From the NCBI GenBank assembly GCA_913051755.1, contig CAJXBR010000003.1, forward strand, positions 1 to 58,509: 58,509 nucleotides of DNA, written 5' to 3'. The notes under the pieces were generated by a model. That model did no database searches. It had not been told where the DNA came from and worked only from the letters and a program-made list of their open reading frames with translations. The stretch's first letter is position 1. The number at the start of each line of letters is the position of its first letter. Below, piece by piece: positions 39,040-48,256 of the stretch. The translations under genes were made by a program, and so were the position numbers. This DNA comes from an uncultured Flavobacteriaceae bacterium (GTDB taxonomy: Bacteria; Bacteroidota; Bacteroidia; Flavobacteriales; Flavobacteriaceae).

Positions 39040-40230
39040 TCAACAGATTTCATCAAGTATATTTAAGATGATATCGCAGCCTTTTTTCAATTCTTTTTTA
39101 GATATTGTCAACGGGGGTGTAATTCGAACGGCTCGCTTTTCAAACAGCAAAAAAAACAGCAATAACCCTCTTTCTAAGGCAATTCTAACCAGTTCTTTTG
39201 CAAGCTCTTCAGAGGTCATGATCAAGGCTATCATGAGTCCCTTTCCTCGAACTTCTTCGATCCCTTTGTGTTGAAGGTATTCCCGAATGAATGTTTCTTT
39301 TTCAAGCGTTTGAGCCATCAAATTACTTTGCAAAAGCGTTTTTAATGTCGCATGACATGCTGCTGCAATGACAGGATGCCCTCCAAAAGTGGTGATATGT
39401 CCCAGAATTGGCTTGTCTTGTAAGAGATCCATAAGTTCTTTGGAAGAACAGAATGCACCAACTGGAAATCCACCACCCAAACCTTTTCCAGTCACAAATA
39501 TATCTGGAATCATATCAAAGTGTTCAAAGGCAAATAGTTTGCCTGTTCGACCCATACCTGGTTGAATTTCATCTAAGATGAGCAACGCTCCAACTTTGTT
39601 GCATTGTTCTCTGATTGCTTTCATATAGGCTTTGGATGGAACGATAAATCCTGCACCACCTTGTACTGTCTCTAGTATGACTGCAGCAGTTTTGGTATTG
39701 ATTTTTTCAATACCGTCAAAGTCATTAAACTCTATGTAAGATGTTCCAGGTATCAGTGGTCGATAAGCTCTTTTTCGCTCTTCATTCCCCATTACACTCA
39801 TTGCTCCTTGCGTGTTGCCATGATAGGCATTATTGGCAGCTATAATATTTTGTCTGCCAGTTGCCCTTTTCGCTAGCTTGAGTGCTCCCTCAATTCCCTC
39901 AGCTCCAGAGTTTGTGAGATATGTGCAAGAAAGTTTTTTGGGCAAGTGATCAGCCAACAGTTTGACTAGTTTTACAGGTTCGTTTTGTACAAATTCACCA
40001 TACACCATGACGTGGAGATATTTTCTCATTTGACCACGAACTGCACGAATTACTTTGGGATGACAATGTCCCAGGGTGCAAGCAGAAACACCTGCTACAA
40101 AATCGAGATACTTCTTATTGTTTATATCGATGATATAACTGCCACGCGCCTTCTTTATTTCAAGCCCAATGGGTTGCGCTGTTGTTTGCGCTTGATGGGT
40201 GAAGAAAAAATCTCGAATTGTTTGTCTCAT
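39040..40230 (-). CDS. Class III (PLP-dependent) aminotransferase, acetylornithine/ornithine-type
   Basis: 396 residues. The fold and motifs are those of subgroup III transaminases: LDFVAGVSACTLGHCHPKVI, LTNSGAEGIEGALKLAKRATGR, NAYHGNTQGAMSV, LLILDEIQPGMGRTGKLFAFEH and the PLP Lys in VTGKGLGGGFPVGAF. The substrate cannot be set from sequence: acetylornithine, ornithine and related diamino acids all use this scaffold. No arg genes are adjacent. It is in a minus-strand operon after the OstA-like gene (18 nt gap). A second enzyme of this class, rocD, is 7 kb away. Confidence 0.88.
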   Translation of the reverse strand: MRQTIRDFFFTHQAQTTAQPIGLEIKKARGSYIIDINNKKYLDFVAGVSACTLGHCHPKVIRAVRGQMRKYLHVMVYGEFVQNEPVKLVKLLADHLPKKLSCTYLTNSGAEGIEGALKLAKRATGRQNIIAANNAYHGNTQGAMSVMGNEERKRAYRPLIPGTSYIEFNDFDGIEKINTKTAAVILETVQGGAGFIVPSKAYMKAIREQCNKVGALLILDEIQPGMGRTGKLFAFEHFDMIPDIFVTGKGLGGGFPVGAFCSSKELMDLLQDKPILGHITTFGGHPVIAAACHATLKTLLQSNLMAQTLEKETFIREYLQHKGIEEVRGKGLMIALIMTSEELAKELVRIALERGLLLFFLLFEKRAVRITPPLTISKKELKKGCDIILNILDEIC

Positions 40231-40248
40231 CTCATTATAAGTTTGCTA

Positions 40249-41883
40249 TCAGGGAAGATTTTGATTGCTTTTGTGTTTGATGGCTTTTAATTTTTCCTTT
40301 GTCGTTTCAATCACTAAATCATTTTTTGATAAAATCATTTCATCACCACGCCAATAAAAACCTGGTAGTTTCTGATCATTGAGTGGCAGTTCATCGATTG
40401 GATAAACAGCTCCATCAGGCCTACTTAAAAAAGAAATAGACTGAATTTGATTGTCTTTCATCTGAAGTCGCATGGTACTGCTAATGGCCTTATCGATTCC
40501 AATTAAATCTTTAGTTGTGTCATCATACAAATAATACAACATTTCAGCATTTTTATCGATATCAATCGTCTTTAGATCATTGTCCTCAAAATTGCCAAGC
40601 AAATAAATACCTTTCATTTGATTAAATTGAAGAGGGTTGAGAGAATCTTGCTCAGCAACTATGGCATTGTTAAAAATCTTAAGCGAATCAATAGCATTCG
40701 TAGTTGAGTCTGTCAATAGATGAATCAAATCTCCACTTATTTGTGTTTTTGCAGACCACAGAACAGGGTTTCTCTTAGTCATATCACTAGCCGATAACAG
40801 CTGTGATTCTCGATCGCCAATAGGGAAGCGCAGCAGCTGAATAAGCCCTGATTTTTGATCTACGTGTATCGAATCGGAAACCCCACTTAGGTTTGTTTTA
40901 TAAATGCGAACACCATAATAGCCTGTGAGTATTCTGTTCTCTATCGGACCTGTACCCAATAGTGTATCTGCGTGGATATACAGGGAGTCTCTATTCACCA
41001 GTTTTACTGCAATAGGGTTTTGGGTTACAATCGCGGAATCCTTGTCTTTAAATACTTCTCCATAATCTCCACGAATGACATTATTTCCAATGGTATCAGT
41101 GATTTGTACGTTTCTACTTGCTGCTACATACTGTATATGATCATCGAAATAAATGCTATCTCCTTTGATGTTTCTTAGGTTGTAGTCGACAGTTGCTCGG
41201 TCTTGGAAATACCCTTTTTTTTGGTTTGAATCAAAAAAACCTCGATTGCAAAACACATCATAGCTTTCTCCGTTGATTGTTGTTGCCCCATAAAAATAAG
41301 CGTGACGAACTACAGTGTAATAGTCCATTCTCTGCGAAAAAATAGTGAAAGTGGGGTCTGTTACCTTGACGTTGGAGATGAATTCATATTTTTTATCATT
41401 AACAACATAAGTGCCAGATTGACTCCGAATCACTGTTTCTTCACTTGTGATTTCACCAGTGGTTTGGTAATATGCCTCTTGTTTTTTTCGATCAAAAAAA
41501 AGCGAATCTGTTCGCAAGATGGACTCATTGTTTTCAAGTTCTACTTTGTGTTTGGCAATGGCGAGTTTTGTAATTCCACTATACTCAATATATTCACTAT
41601 TTAGCTTTAAACTATCACCTTGTTTGACAACTACATTTCCTTCTGCTTCAAATGAGTTTTCAGTTTCATAAAAGTATGCTACATCAGACCAGATGTCCAT
41701 TCCATCATGATGAAGATGCACACGAACCTTAGCATTCGATTTTAGGATTTTGGCGTCGGGAAACAACTTTTCGTTTACTTCAAATGAAGCAGCCTGACGA
41801 ATGTCAACTTTTTTTGTTTCTTGCCCATAACCAATGGCAAGTGTCAAAAACAAAAAAAAGATTAGATGTGGATGCTTTGACAA
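40249..41883 (-). CDS. OstA/LptA-like periplasmic protein
   Basis: 544 residues with a signal peptide (PHLIFFLFLTLAIGYGQ). The body is a long series of beta-jellyroll strands of the OstA/LptA type: MDIWSDVAYFYETENSFEAEGNV, VVKQGDSLKLNSEYIEYSG, LDSLFFDRKKQEAYYQTTGE and repeated YFDDHIQYVAA units. LptA-type proteins bridge lipopolysaccharide from inner to outer membrane; this longer version is typical of Bacteroidetes and may combine more than one Lpt role. The start codon is a TTG at 41883; no ATG lies before the signal peptide and an in-frame stop is two codons upstream. It follows purA by 30 nt. Confidence 0.85.
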   Translation of the reverse strand: MSKHPHLIFFLFLTLAIGYGQETKKVDIRQAASFEVNEKLFPDAKILKSNAKVRVHLHHDGMDIWSDVAYFYETENSFEAEGNVVVKQGDSLKLNSEYIEYSGITKLAIAKHKVELENNESILRTDSLFFDRKKQEAYYQTTGEITSEETVIRSQSGTYVVNDKKYEFISNVKVTDPTFTIFSQRMDYYTVVRHAYFYGATTINGESYDVFCNRGFFDSNQKKGYFQDRATVDYNLRNIKGDSIYFDDHIQYVAASRNVQITDTIGNNVIRGDYGEVFKDKDSAIVTQNPIAVKLVNRDSLYIHADTLLGTGPIENRILTGYYGVRIYKTNLSGVSDSIHVDQKSGLIQLLRFPIGDRESQLLSASDMTKRNPVLWSAKTQISGDLIHLLTDSTTNAIDSLKIFNNAIVAEQDSLNPLQFNQMKGIYLLGNFEDNDLKTIDIDKNAEMLYYLYDDTTKDLIGIDKAISSTMRLQMKDNQIQSISFLSRPDGAVYPIDELPLNDQKLPGFYWRGDEMILSKNDLVIETTKEKLKAIKHKSNQNLP

Positions 41884-41913
41884 TATTCAATTGGTTTTTC
41901 ACGTTTCTACTAC

Positions 41914-43188
41914 TTATAGAAAAATAGTTTGCTTTCGATCTGGCCCAACAGACACAAGTCGAATGGGAGTTTCCAGAAAATTTTCAATAAATGCAACATA
42001 TTCTTTCAATTGAGAAGGCAGCTCATCAAAAGATGTACATAGAGTAATATCCTCTAGCCAACCATTCATCTCGATGTATTTTGGATTAAGGTTTTCTTCT
42101 TCAAGTGAAAACGGCAAGTGATGAATCGTTTCCCCACGATAATCATACGATGTACAAATCTTAAGCTTGTCAATTCCTGAAAGTACATCGCCTTTCATCA
42201 TCATCAGTTGCGTAACACCATTGACTTTTACAGTATATTTTAGTGCGACCAAATCAAGCCAACCACATCTTCTAGGACGACCAGTTGTTGCACCAAACTC
42301 ATTCCCAACTTTAGCAATTTGTTCCCCAGTTTCATCAAATAATTCTGTCGGAAATGGTCCACTGCCAACACGAGTTGTGTAGGCCTTAAAGATGCCAAAT
42401 ATGTCTTCAATTTTATTGGGCGCAACACCTAAGCCAGTGCATGCCCCAGCTGCAGTTGTGTTGGAGGAAGTCACAAAAGGGTATGTGCCAAAGTCAATAT
42501 CCAACAATGACCCCTGCGCCCCTTCAGCGAGGATTTTTTTGTTATCTGCTTGTGCATTTGCCAGAACAGATTCACTGTCTACAAAACTGAGTTTGTCGCA
42601 TATAAAGTCAATCGAAGCAAAAAAATCGGACTCTAATTTTTGAAGATCATATGCAAGGTCAACTTTATAAAAATCAATGAGTTCTTCATGTTTGTTTGCA
42701 AGTTCACGGTATTTTTCTTTCCAGTTTGGAAATTCTAAATCTCCAATTCGAATTCCATTGCGACCTGTTTTGTCCATATAAGTTGGTCCAATTCCTTTAA
42801 GTGTTGAGCCAATTTTCTTAGATCCTTTTGATTTTTCAGATGCAGCATCAAGAAGTCGATGCGTGGGTAGTATCAAATGAGCTTTTCTGGAAATGAGTAA
42901 AGATTTACGATAATCAATTTGAAATTTGTCAAGATTTACAAGTTCTTTTCTAAAAATCACAGGATCAATAACGACCCCATTTCCTACAAGATTCAATGCA
43001 TTTGGGTGAAAAATCCCTGATGGGATGGTGTGCAAAACATGCTTAATTCCGTCGAATTTCAGCGTATGTCCTGCGTTTGGTCCTCCCTGAAAACGAGCAA
43101 TGATATCATAATTTTTTGTCAATACATCGACAATCTTCCCTTTTCCTTCATCTCCCCATTGCAGTCCAAGGAGTAAATCTAACCCCAT
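41914..43188 (-). CDS. purA: Adenylosuccinate synthetase
   Basis: 424 residues. It joins IMP and aspartate using GTP, the first step from IMP to AMP. The P-loop QWGDEGKGKIVD is near the N-terminus, with FQGGPNAGHTL, GSTLKGIGPTYMDKTGRNGIR, EGAQGSLLDIDFGTYPFVTSS and TGRPRRCGWLDLVALKYTV in order. The terminal block SVGPDRKQTI is also typical. It follows the fur-like gene by 2 nt, in a run that also includes relA/spoT. Confidence 0.97.
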   Translation of the reverse strand: MGLDLLLGLQWGDEGKGKIVDVLTKNYDIIARFQGGPNAGHTLKFDGIKHVLHTIPSGIFHPNALNLVGNGVVIDPVIFRKELVNLDKFQIDYRKSLLISRKAHLILPTHRLLDAASEKSKGSKKIGSTLKGIGPTYMDKTGRNGIRIGDLEFPNWKEKYRELANKHEELIDFYKVDLAYDLQKLESDFFASIDFICDKLSFVDSESVLANAQADNKKILAEGAQGSLLDIDFGTYPFVTSSNTTAAGACTGLGVAPNKIEDIFGIFKAYTTRVGSGPFPTELFDETGEQIAKVGNEFGATTGRPRRCGWLDLVALKYTVKVNGVTQLMMMKGDVLSGIDKLKICTSYDYRGETIHHLPFSLEEENLNPKYIEMNGWLEDITLCTSFDELPSQLKEYVAFIENFLETPIRLVSVGPDRKQTIFL

Positions 43189-43190
43189 AT

Positions 43191-43631
43191 TTATTTCTTA
43201 ATGTTTGTTTTAGTTGCATAGAAGTAAAGAGAATGATTATGAATGTTCACACCAAAAACTTCTTCTATACTTTTTTTAATCATTTGAATTCTAGGATCAC
43301 AAAATTCTTTTACCTCACCTGTATCAGTAAAAATGATGTGATCGTGTTGACTGTCAAAATAAGACTTTTCGTATTGCGCATGTTGAGGGCCAAACTGATG
43401 TTTTCGAACAAGGCCACAGTCGAGGAGTAACTCAATGGTATTATACAAAGTCGCTCTGCTCACTCTGTACTTCTTTTCTTTCATTTTCAAATACAAAGAT
43501 TCGATATCAAAATGATCATCATTTCGATAGATTTCCTCTAGAATGGCAAAACGCTCAGGTGTTTTTCGATGTCCGTTTTTATCTAAAAACGCAATAAAAA
43601 CATCTCGAACAATTTCTTGATTTTTATCCAT
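43191..43631 (-). CDS. Fur-family transcriptional regulator
   Basis: 146 residues from the ATG at 43631; a longer frame to 43688 runs back into relA/spoT and is rejected. The winged-helix half has [24 protein letters not shown] and [22 protein letters not shown], clear Fur-family DNA-binding sequence. The dimer half has the [15 protein letters not shown] segment with the metal-site His-x-His. The CxxC pair that follows in classical Fur (as in LICLDCG) is replaced by FTDTG, and no C-terminal CxxC is seen, so the structural zinc site is lacking. Target genes and metal are unknown. It sits between relA/spoT (29 nt upstream) and purA (2 nt downstream). Confidence 0.9.
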   Translation of the reverse strand: MDKNQEIVRDVFIAFLDKNGHRKTPERFAILEEIYRNDDHFDIESLYLKMKEKKYRVSRATLYNTIELLLDCGLVRKHQFGPQHAQYEKSYFDSQHDHIIFTDTGEVKEFCDPRIQMIKKSIEEVFGVNIHNHSLYFYATKTNIKK

Positions 43632-43640
43632 GATATATTG

Positions 43641-43648
43641 CAAATTTA
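43641..43648 (-). promoter_or_regulatory. Probable internal promoter -7 box of the fur-like gene
   Basis: On the minus strand TAAATTTG, 9 nt before the fur-like ATG, with a TTG 22 nt further upstream inside the end of relA/spoT. It suggests that fur-purA can be transcribed apart from relA/spoT. Confidence 0.45.
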
Positions 43649-43659
43649 CATAGGTTTTT

Positions 43660-45867
43660 TTACTCTCTAACAACTTTATGCACTCCATTTATATTTTGAA
43701 GCTGCTTTATCATCTTCTTAAGCAGAGCGTTGTTCTTCACTTTTAGTAAAACATGACCTTCAAACGTCCCGTCATTTGAATCAAAAGACATGCGAATTAT
43801 GTTTACATTGTTTGTATTCGAAATGACTTGCGTCAACTTATTTACAAGTCCCAAATCATCTATACCAGTGAGTTGTAGTTTAACAGAAAATTCGTCTTGA
43901 GATGAGTCAATCCATTTGGCATTGACAATGCGATAGGCATAGTTTGAGCGCAGAGTGAGTGCATTTGGACATTCATTTTTATGAACTTTAACGCCATCAC
44001 TCACAGTGACGAATCCAAATACATCATCACCAGCAATTGGGTTGCAGCATGGACTGAGTTGATATTCGAGTTGTTCTTCGTTTTTTCCAAAAACGAGTTG
44101 ATCGAATTTATTGGTTATTTTGTCTTCATCGACAAAAGACGAGGATGGGCTCTTTTGTATTTTTCTCTTAAATAAGTTTAGAAAACGATTGTTTTGATCG
44201 GAACTAAATTTTTTGAGCTTGACATTGTCTATGGTGCCAATTCCAACGCGATAGTACAAATCTAAACTTGTTTTCAGTTTATAAAAGTCTAGGAGTTTTT
44301 CAACTGTTTTGCTATTAAAGCTAATTTTTAACTGCTTAAGTTTTCTTCTTAAAATCTCTTTTCCTTCTTCTGCGATTTGTTTTTTATCCTCTTTCAAAAA
44401 TGATCGAATTCTCGAGCGAGCCCTTGAAGTAATCACATAATCCAACCAACTTGGATTTGGAAAAGCCTTAGTAGAGGTAATGATTTCAACTTGATCACCA
44501 CTTTTTAAGCGATAGCTAAGAGGCACAATTTTTCCATTGATTTTAGCACCTCTTGTGTGCATACCAATCTCAGTGTGTATGTGAAAAGCAAAATCAACTG
44601 GCGTTGATCCTTGAGGCAGTGATTTCAGATCCCCCTCAGGAGTAAATACAAAAATTTCACTTGCATAAAGGTTGAGTCTAAAATCTTTGACAAAATCAAC
44701 AGCATCTGAATTGGGTTGTTCGAGCACTTCACGCAGTCGGTTGAGCCAGACTTCAAGCCCTCTTTCGTCTTGTTTTCCATGTTTGTATTTGAAGTGTGCA
44801 GCATATCCTTTCTCAGCAATTTCATGCATGCGCTCAGATCGAATTTGCACTTCAACCCATCGTCCTTCAGGGCCCATGACAGTCACATGTAGCGCCTCAT
44901 AACCAGTTGATTTAGGAGCAGAAATCCAGTCTCTTAGTCGAAGGGGATTGGGCTGAAAGTAATCAGTTATGATCGAATATATTTTCCAAGCCAAAAACTT
45001 TTCTTCTTGGGGGTCGGCTTTGTAAATAACACGAATGGCAAAGCGATCAAAAATCTGATCAAAATCCAGTTTTTTGGATACCATTTTCTTCCTAGTGGAA
45101 TAGATAGATTTTTGGCGACCTTCAATTTTACATGACAAGCCCTCACGTCGTAAATATTTTTTTATCAGCTTCACAAAACCATCAATGAAGTCTTGCTGGC
45201 TTTGGAGGTTTTCTTGCACTTTCTTTTGAATGTCAATGTACAACTCTGGCTCAGTGTACTTTAGTCCCAAATCTTCTAGTTCGGTTTTGATATTATACAT
45301 CCCGACGCGATGTGCCAATGGCGCATAGATGTAAAGTGTTTCCGATGCAATTTTGATTTGTTTATAGCGAGGCATGGCATCCATGGTTTGCATATTGTGC
45401 AAACGATCAGCAATTTTGATGATTATAACTCTTGCATCATCATTGAGCGTGAGCAGCATCTTTCTAAAGTTTTCTGCTTGAAGAGACACATTTTTATCTT
45501 TTTTCAAGTTTGAAATTTTTGTCAGACCATCAACAATTTTAGAAATTTGAGTGCCGTGTATTGATTCGATATCATCAATGGTGTATTTTGTATCTTCAAC
45601 TACATCGTGCAGAAGAGCAGCTGCAATTGAAGGAGCACCAAGACCTATGTCATCGGCAACAATTTTGGCCACTGCAATTGGGTGAAGGATATAAGGCTCT
45701 CCCGATTTTCTTCTTTGGTTTTTGTGTGCATCAACAGCAGTGTCTAGTGCCAGCCGAATCATTTTTTTATCTGCGGCAGTAAGCTTTTGATAGCTGATAC
45801 GTAACAAGTCTTTGTAGGCTTTTGCGATTTGCGCATTTTCCGATACGGTTTCAGTTGCTTGAACCAT
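43660..45867 (-). CDS. Bifunctional (p)ppGpp synthetase/hydrolase, RSH family
   Basis: 735 residues with the full long-RSH layout: an N-terminal HD hydrolase domain ([43 protein letters not shown], all intact, so hydrolysis is expected), a synthetase domain ([43 protein letters not shown]), a TGS domain ([22 protein letters not shown]), a zinc-finger/helical part with [14 protein letters not shown], and a C-terminal ACT domain. It makes and degrades the stringent-response alarmone. It follows trmH-like by 12 nt. Confidence 0.95.
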   Translation of the reverse strand: MVQATETVSENAQIAKAYKDLLRISYQKLTAADKKMIRLALDTAVDAHKNQRRKSGEPYILHPIAVAKIVADDIGLGAPSIAAALLHDVVEDTKYTIDDIESIHGTQISKIVDGLTKISNLKKDKNVSLQAENFRKMLLTLNDDARVIIIKIADRLHNMQTMDAMPRYKQIKIASETLYIYAPLAHRVGMYNIKTELEDLGLKYTEPELYIDIQKKVQENLQSQQDFIDGFVKLIKKYLRREGLSCKIEGRQKSIYSTRKKMVSKKLDFDQIFDRFAIRVIYKADPQEEKFLAWKIYSIITDYFQPNPLRLRDWISAPKSTGYEALHVTVMGPEGRWVEVQIRSERMHEIAEKGYAAHFKYKHGKQDERGLEVWLNRLREVLEQPNSDAVDFVKDFRLNLYASEIFVFTPEGDLKSLPQGSTPVDFAFHIHTEIGMHTRGAKINGKIVPLSYRLKSGDQVEIITSTKAFPNPSWLDYVITSRARSRIRSFLKEDKKQIAEEGKEILRRKLKQLKISFNSKTVEKLLDFYKLKTSLDLYYRVGIGTIDNVKLKKFSSDQNNRFLNLFKRKIQKSPSSSFVDEDKITNKFDQLVFGKNEEQLEYQLSPCCNPIAGDDVFGFVTVSDGVKVHKNECPNALTLRSNYAYRIVNAKWIDSSQDEFSVKLQLTGIDDLGLVNKLTQVISNTNNVNIIRMSFDSNDGTFEGHVLLKVKNNALLKKMIKQLQNINGVHKVVRE

Positions 45868-45879
45868 ATTATAAAAGTA

Positions 45880-46698
45880 CTAAATTCTTAGGTCTCTGTA
45901 AAAATTGCGCTGACGAGTTGCTTCAAAAAGAAGTACTCCTGCAGCCACAGACACATTGATAGAATCTAAAGTTCCCAGCATTGGGATTTTTATATTTGAT
46001 TTGGAAGCATTTATCCAAAATTTGCTCAACCCTGTTGTTTCAGCCCCAACAACAACTGCTGAGGGTTTAGTGAAATCAATTGTTTCGTAAGAAACATTTG
46101 CTTCCAAACTCGCCGCATGAGGGGTAATGTGATGTTGATTCAAAAACGCATGAACCTCTTCATTTGTTCCCACTCCGATGGGGACTGAAAAGAATCCACC
46201 CACGCTTGAGCGAATAATATTAGGGTTATAAATATCTGTTTGTGGCTCAGCTACCAAAATACAATCAATTTTAGATGCATCTGCCGTGCGAAGCATGGCA
46301 CCTATATTTCCAGGTTTTTCGATATTCTCGACAACCAGCAACAGCGGATTTTTGTTTTTGAAAACAATAGTGTCAAGATCCATTTTTTTCTTTTTCACCA
46401 ACGCAATAATTCCTTCAGTGTTTTTACGATAACTTATTTTTCGATATACATTTTTAGTTACGCGAACCATATTGTTGATACCCAAGTTTTTTATGCACCA
46501 TTCTTCTATTTTTGGGTGTTTAAATATTTCTGGACAATAAAATAACTTGTCAATTTCGAAACCACCCTTCACAGCCAATTGGAGTTCGCGTTGTCCCTCA
46601 ACAACATATACATCACTTTTTTTTCTTGTGGATGATTTTTGAATCAGTCCAACAATGTTTTTGATGGTATCGTTATTTGCACTCCTGATGAGTTTCAT
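45880..46698 (-). CDS. SpoU/TrmH-family RNA 2'-O-methyltransferase
   Basis: 272 residues. An N-terminal RNA-substrate-binding domain (KSDVYVVEGQRELQLAVKGGF) precedes the SPOUT knot domain. The three SpoU motifs are seen: EKPGNIGAMLRTADASKIDC, VVVGAETTGLSKFWI and IPMLGTLDSINVSVAAGVLL. It 2'-O-methylates ribose in rRNA or tRNA; the target nucleotide cannot be told from sequence. It appears to be the first gene of the long minus-strand run leading through relA/spoT to purA. Confidence 0.92.
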   Translation of the reverse strand: MKLIRSANNDTIKNIVGLIQKSSTRKKSDVYVVEGQRELQLAVKGGFEIDKLFYCPEIFKHPKIEEWCIKNLGINNMVRVTKNVYRKISYRKNTEGIIALVKKKKMDLDTIVFKNKNPLLLVVENIEKPGNIGAMLRTADASKIDCILVAEPQTDIYNPNIIRSSVGGFFSVPIGVGTNEEVHAFLNQHHITPHAASLEANVSYETIDFTKPSAVVVGAETTGLSKFWINASKSNIKIPMLGTLDSINVSVAAGVLLFEATRQRNFYRDLRI

Positions 46699-47003
46699 TT
46701 TACTTTTTTATTTAAAATATTTCGAAAACTAGAACCAATTTTTTTGTTGTTTCAACAAATCTTTAACTTACACGAATACCAAATGTAACATGAAAAAATT
46801 AAAATGCATTTTGGTCGATAATGATATCAGGGGCCTAGAATTGCTTAAATTTTTCTAAATATTATTATATACACTTTTATATTTAAGCTGTTTATTTCAA
46901 AATTATATACGGCAGAATATTTTTTAAATATTATCACAAGAGGTCTGGGTGAAATGTCTTTTTTTTTGGTTCATATTTGACTACTTTCGTCAAAACTTTG
47001 GTG
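46699..47003. other. Gene-poor, very AT-rich gap between trmH-like and rocD
   Basis: A 305-base gap between divergent genes. It holds one 22-codon ORF at 46790 (listed separately), a weak inverted repeat AATATTT/AAATATT at 46916-46932, and TACTTTCG at 46982-46989, a one-mismatch -7-like box 14 nt before the rocD ATG. Otherwise I see no RNA gene, repeat or attachment site. Confidence 0.6.
46790..46858 (+). pseudogene. 22-codon ORF resembling the start of a response-regulator receiver domain
   Basis: ATG at 46790 opens MKKLKCILVDNDIRGLELLK and two Phe before TAA at 46856-46858. The K-L-K-C-I-L-V-D-N/D-D pattern is like the first beta-strand and acidic pocket of LytTR-type response regulators (KCIIVDDEPLA... 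in that family). Nothing receiver-like continues in any frame I could see in the next 120 bases. It may be a remnant left when the rocD segment arrived, or a chance likeness over 15 residues. Confidence 0.3.
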
Positions 47004-48248
47004 ATGAAGCCTAAGATTGCATCTAAAACGGATCGTTACATACATGATGAGCTTCAGTATGGGGCACATAATTACTATCCATTACCTGTAGTTCTGAGCA
47101 AAGGTGAGGGAATATATGTTTGGGATGTAGAGGGGAATAAGTATTTCGATTTTTTATCTGCATATTCAGCAGTAAATCAAGGACATTGTCATCCTAAAAT
47201 TGTAAAAGCTTTAAAAGAACAATCTAGTGTTTTAACCTTAACTTCTCGTGCTTTTCACAATAATATCCTAGGATTATATGAAAAGTATGTGACTAGTTTA
47301 TTCGGTTATGATAAAATTTTACCTATGAATACTGGAGTAGAAGGGGGTGAAACGGCCATAAAATTATGTAGAAAATGGGCTTATAAAATAAAAGGCGTTC
47401 AAGAGAACAAAGCAAAAATTATATTCGCCGAAAATAATTTTTGGGGAAGAACTTTAGCTGCTGTATCTTCATCTACAGATCCTAGTGCATTCAATGATTA
47501 TGGTCCCTATTTACCTGGTTTTGATATAGTTAAATACAATGATTTAAAAGATTTGGAAAAGTCTTTAGAAGATCCAAACGTAGCTGGTTTTATGGTTGAG
47601 CCTATTCAAGGCGAGGCTGGAGTGATAGTACCGGATGAAGGTTATTTAAAAAAAGCCTATGAATTATGTAAGTCAAAAAATGTATTATTTATTGCTGATG
47701 AGGTTCAAACTGGTATTTCAAGAACAGGAAAATTATTCTGCTGTCAACACGAGGATGTTAAACCTGATATTTTAATTTTAGGAAAAGCTTTATCTGGTGG
47801 AGTTTTTCCAGTTTCTGCGGTACTTGCTGCTGATGAAATTATGATGACAATAAAACCAGGTGAGCATGGTTCAACCTTTGGAGGAAACCCCCTTGGATGT
47901 AGGGTAGCTATGGCTGCATTAGAGGTTGCTGTAGAAGAAAATTTAGCTGAAAATGCAGAAAGGTTAGGGAAAATATTTAGAGAAAAATTATCTCATTTTG
48001 CTAAAAAAAATAAGTTAATAAAACTTGTTAGAGGGAAAGGATTGTTAAATGCAATAGTAATCAATGATTCTGAACAGAGTTCAACGGCCTGGAATATTTG
48101 TTTGAAACTTCGAGACAACGGATTATTAGCTAAACCCACCCATGGAAATATCATTCGATTTGCTCCTCCATTGGTGATTAATGAAAAGCAACTTTTGTCT
48201 AGCATTCAGATAATCATTAATACCTTTTGTGATTTTGAAACTCAATAA
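47004..48248 (+). CDS. rocD: Ornithine--oxo-acid aminotransferase
   Basis: 414 residues from the ATG at 47004; a TTG-started extension to 46977 is not conserved. It converts ornithine and 2-oxoglutarate to glutamate-5-semialdehyde and glutamate. Ornithine aminotransferase markers are present: [71 protein letters not shown], the PLP Lys in [15 protein letters not shown], and [14 protein letters not shown]. Codon use differs from the neighbours: by hand count Leu is TTA 28 and TTG 5, against TTA 5 and TTG 14 in the next gene, and Arg is mostly AGA/AGG. Horizontal acquisition is likely. No arginase or deiminase gene is adjacent. Confidence 0.95.
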   Translation: MKPKIASKTDRYIHDELQYGAHNYYPLPVVLSKGEGIYVWDVEGNKYFDFLSAYSAVNQGHCHPKIVKALKEQSSVLTLTSRAFHNNILGLYEKYVTSLFGYDKILPMNTGVEGGETAIKLCRKWAYKIKGVQENKAKIIFAENNFWGRTLAAVSSSTDPSAFNDYGPYLPGFDIVKYNDLKDLEKSLEDPNVAGFMVEPIQGEAGVIVPDEGYLKKAYELCKSKNVLFIADEVQTGISRTGKLFCCQHEDVKPDILILGKALSGGVFPVSAVLAADEIMMTIKPGEHGSTFGGNPLGCRVAMAALEVAVEENLAENAERLGKIFREKLSHFAKKNKLIKLVRGKGLLNAIVINDSEQSSTAWNICLKLRDNGLLAKPTHGNIIRFAPPLVINEKQLLSSIQIIINTFCDFETQ

Positions 48249-48256
48249 AATTTTTT

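Noticed and set aside
46916..46932. Inverted repeat AATATTT/AAATATT as an attachment or operator site
   Set aside because: In a region almost wholly A and T such repeats are expected by chance.
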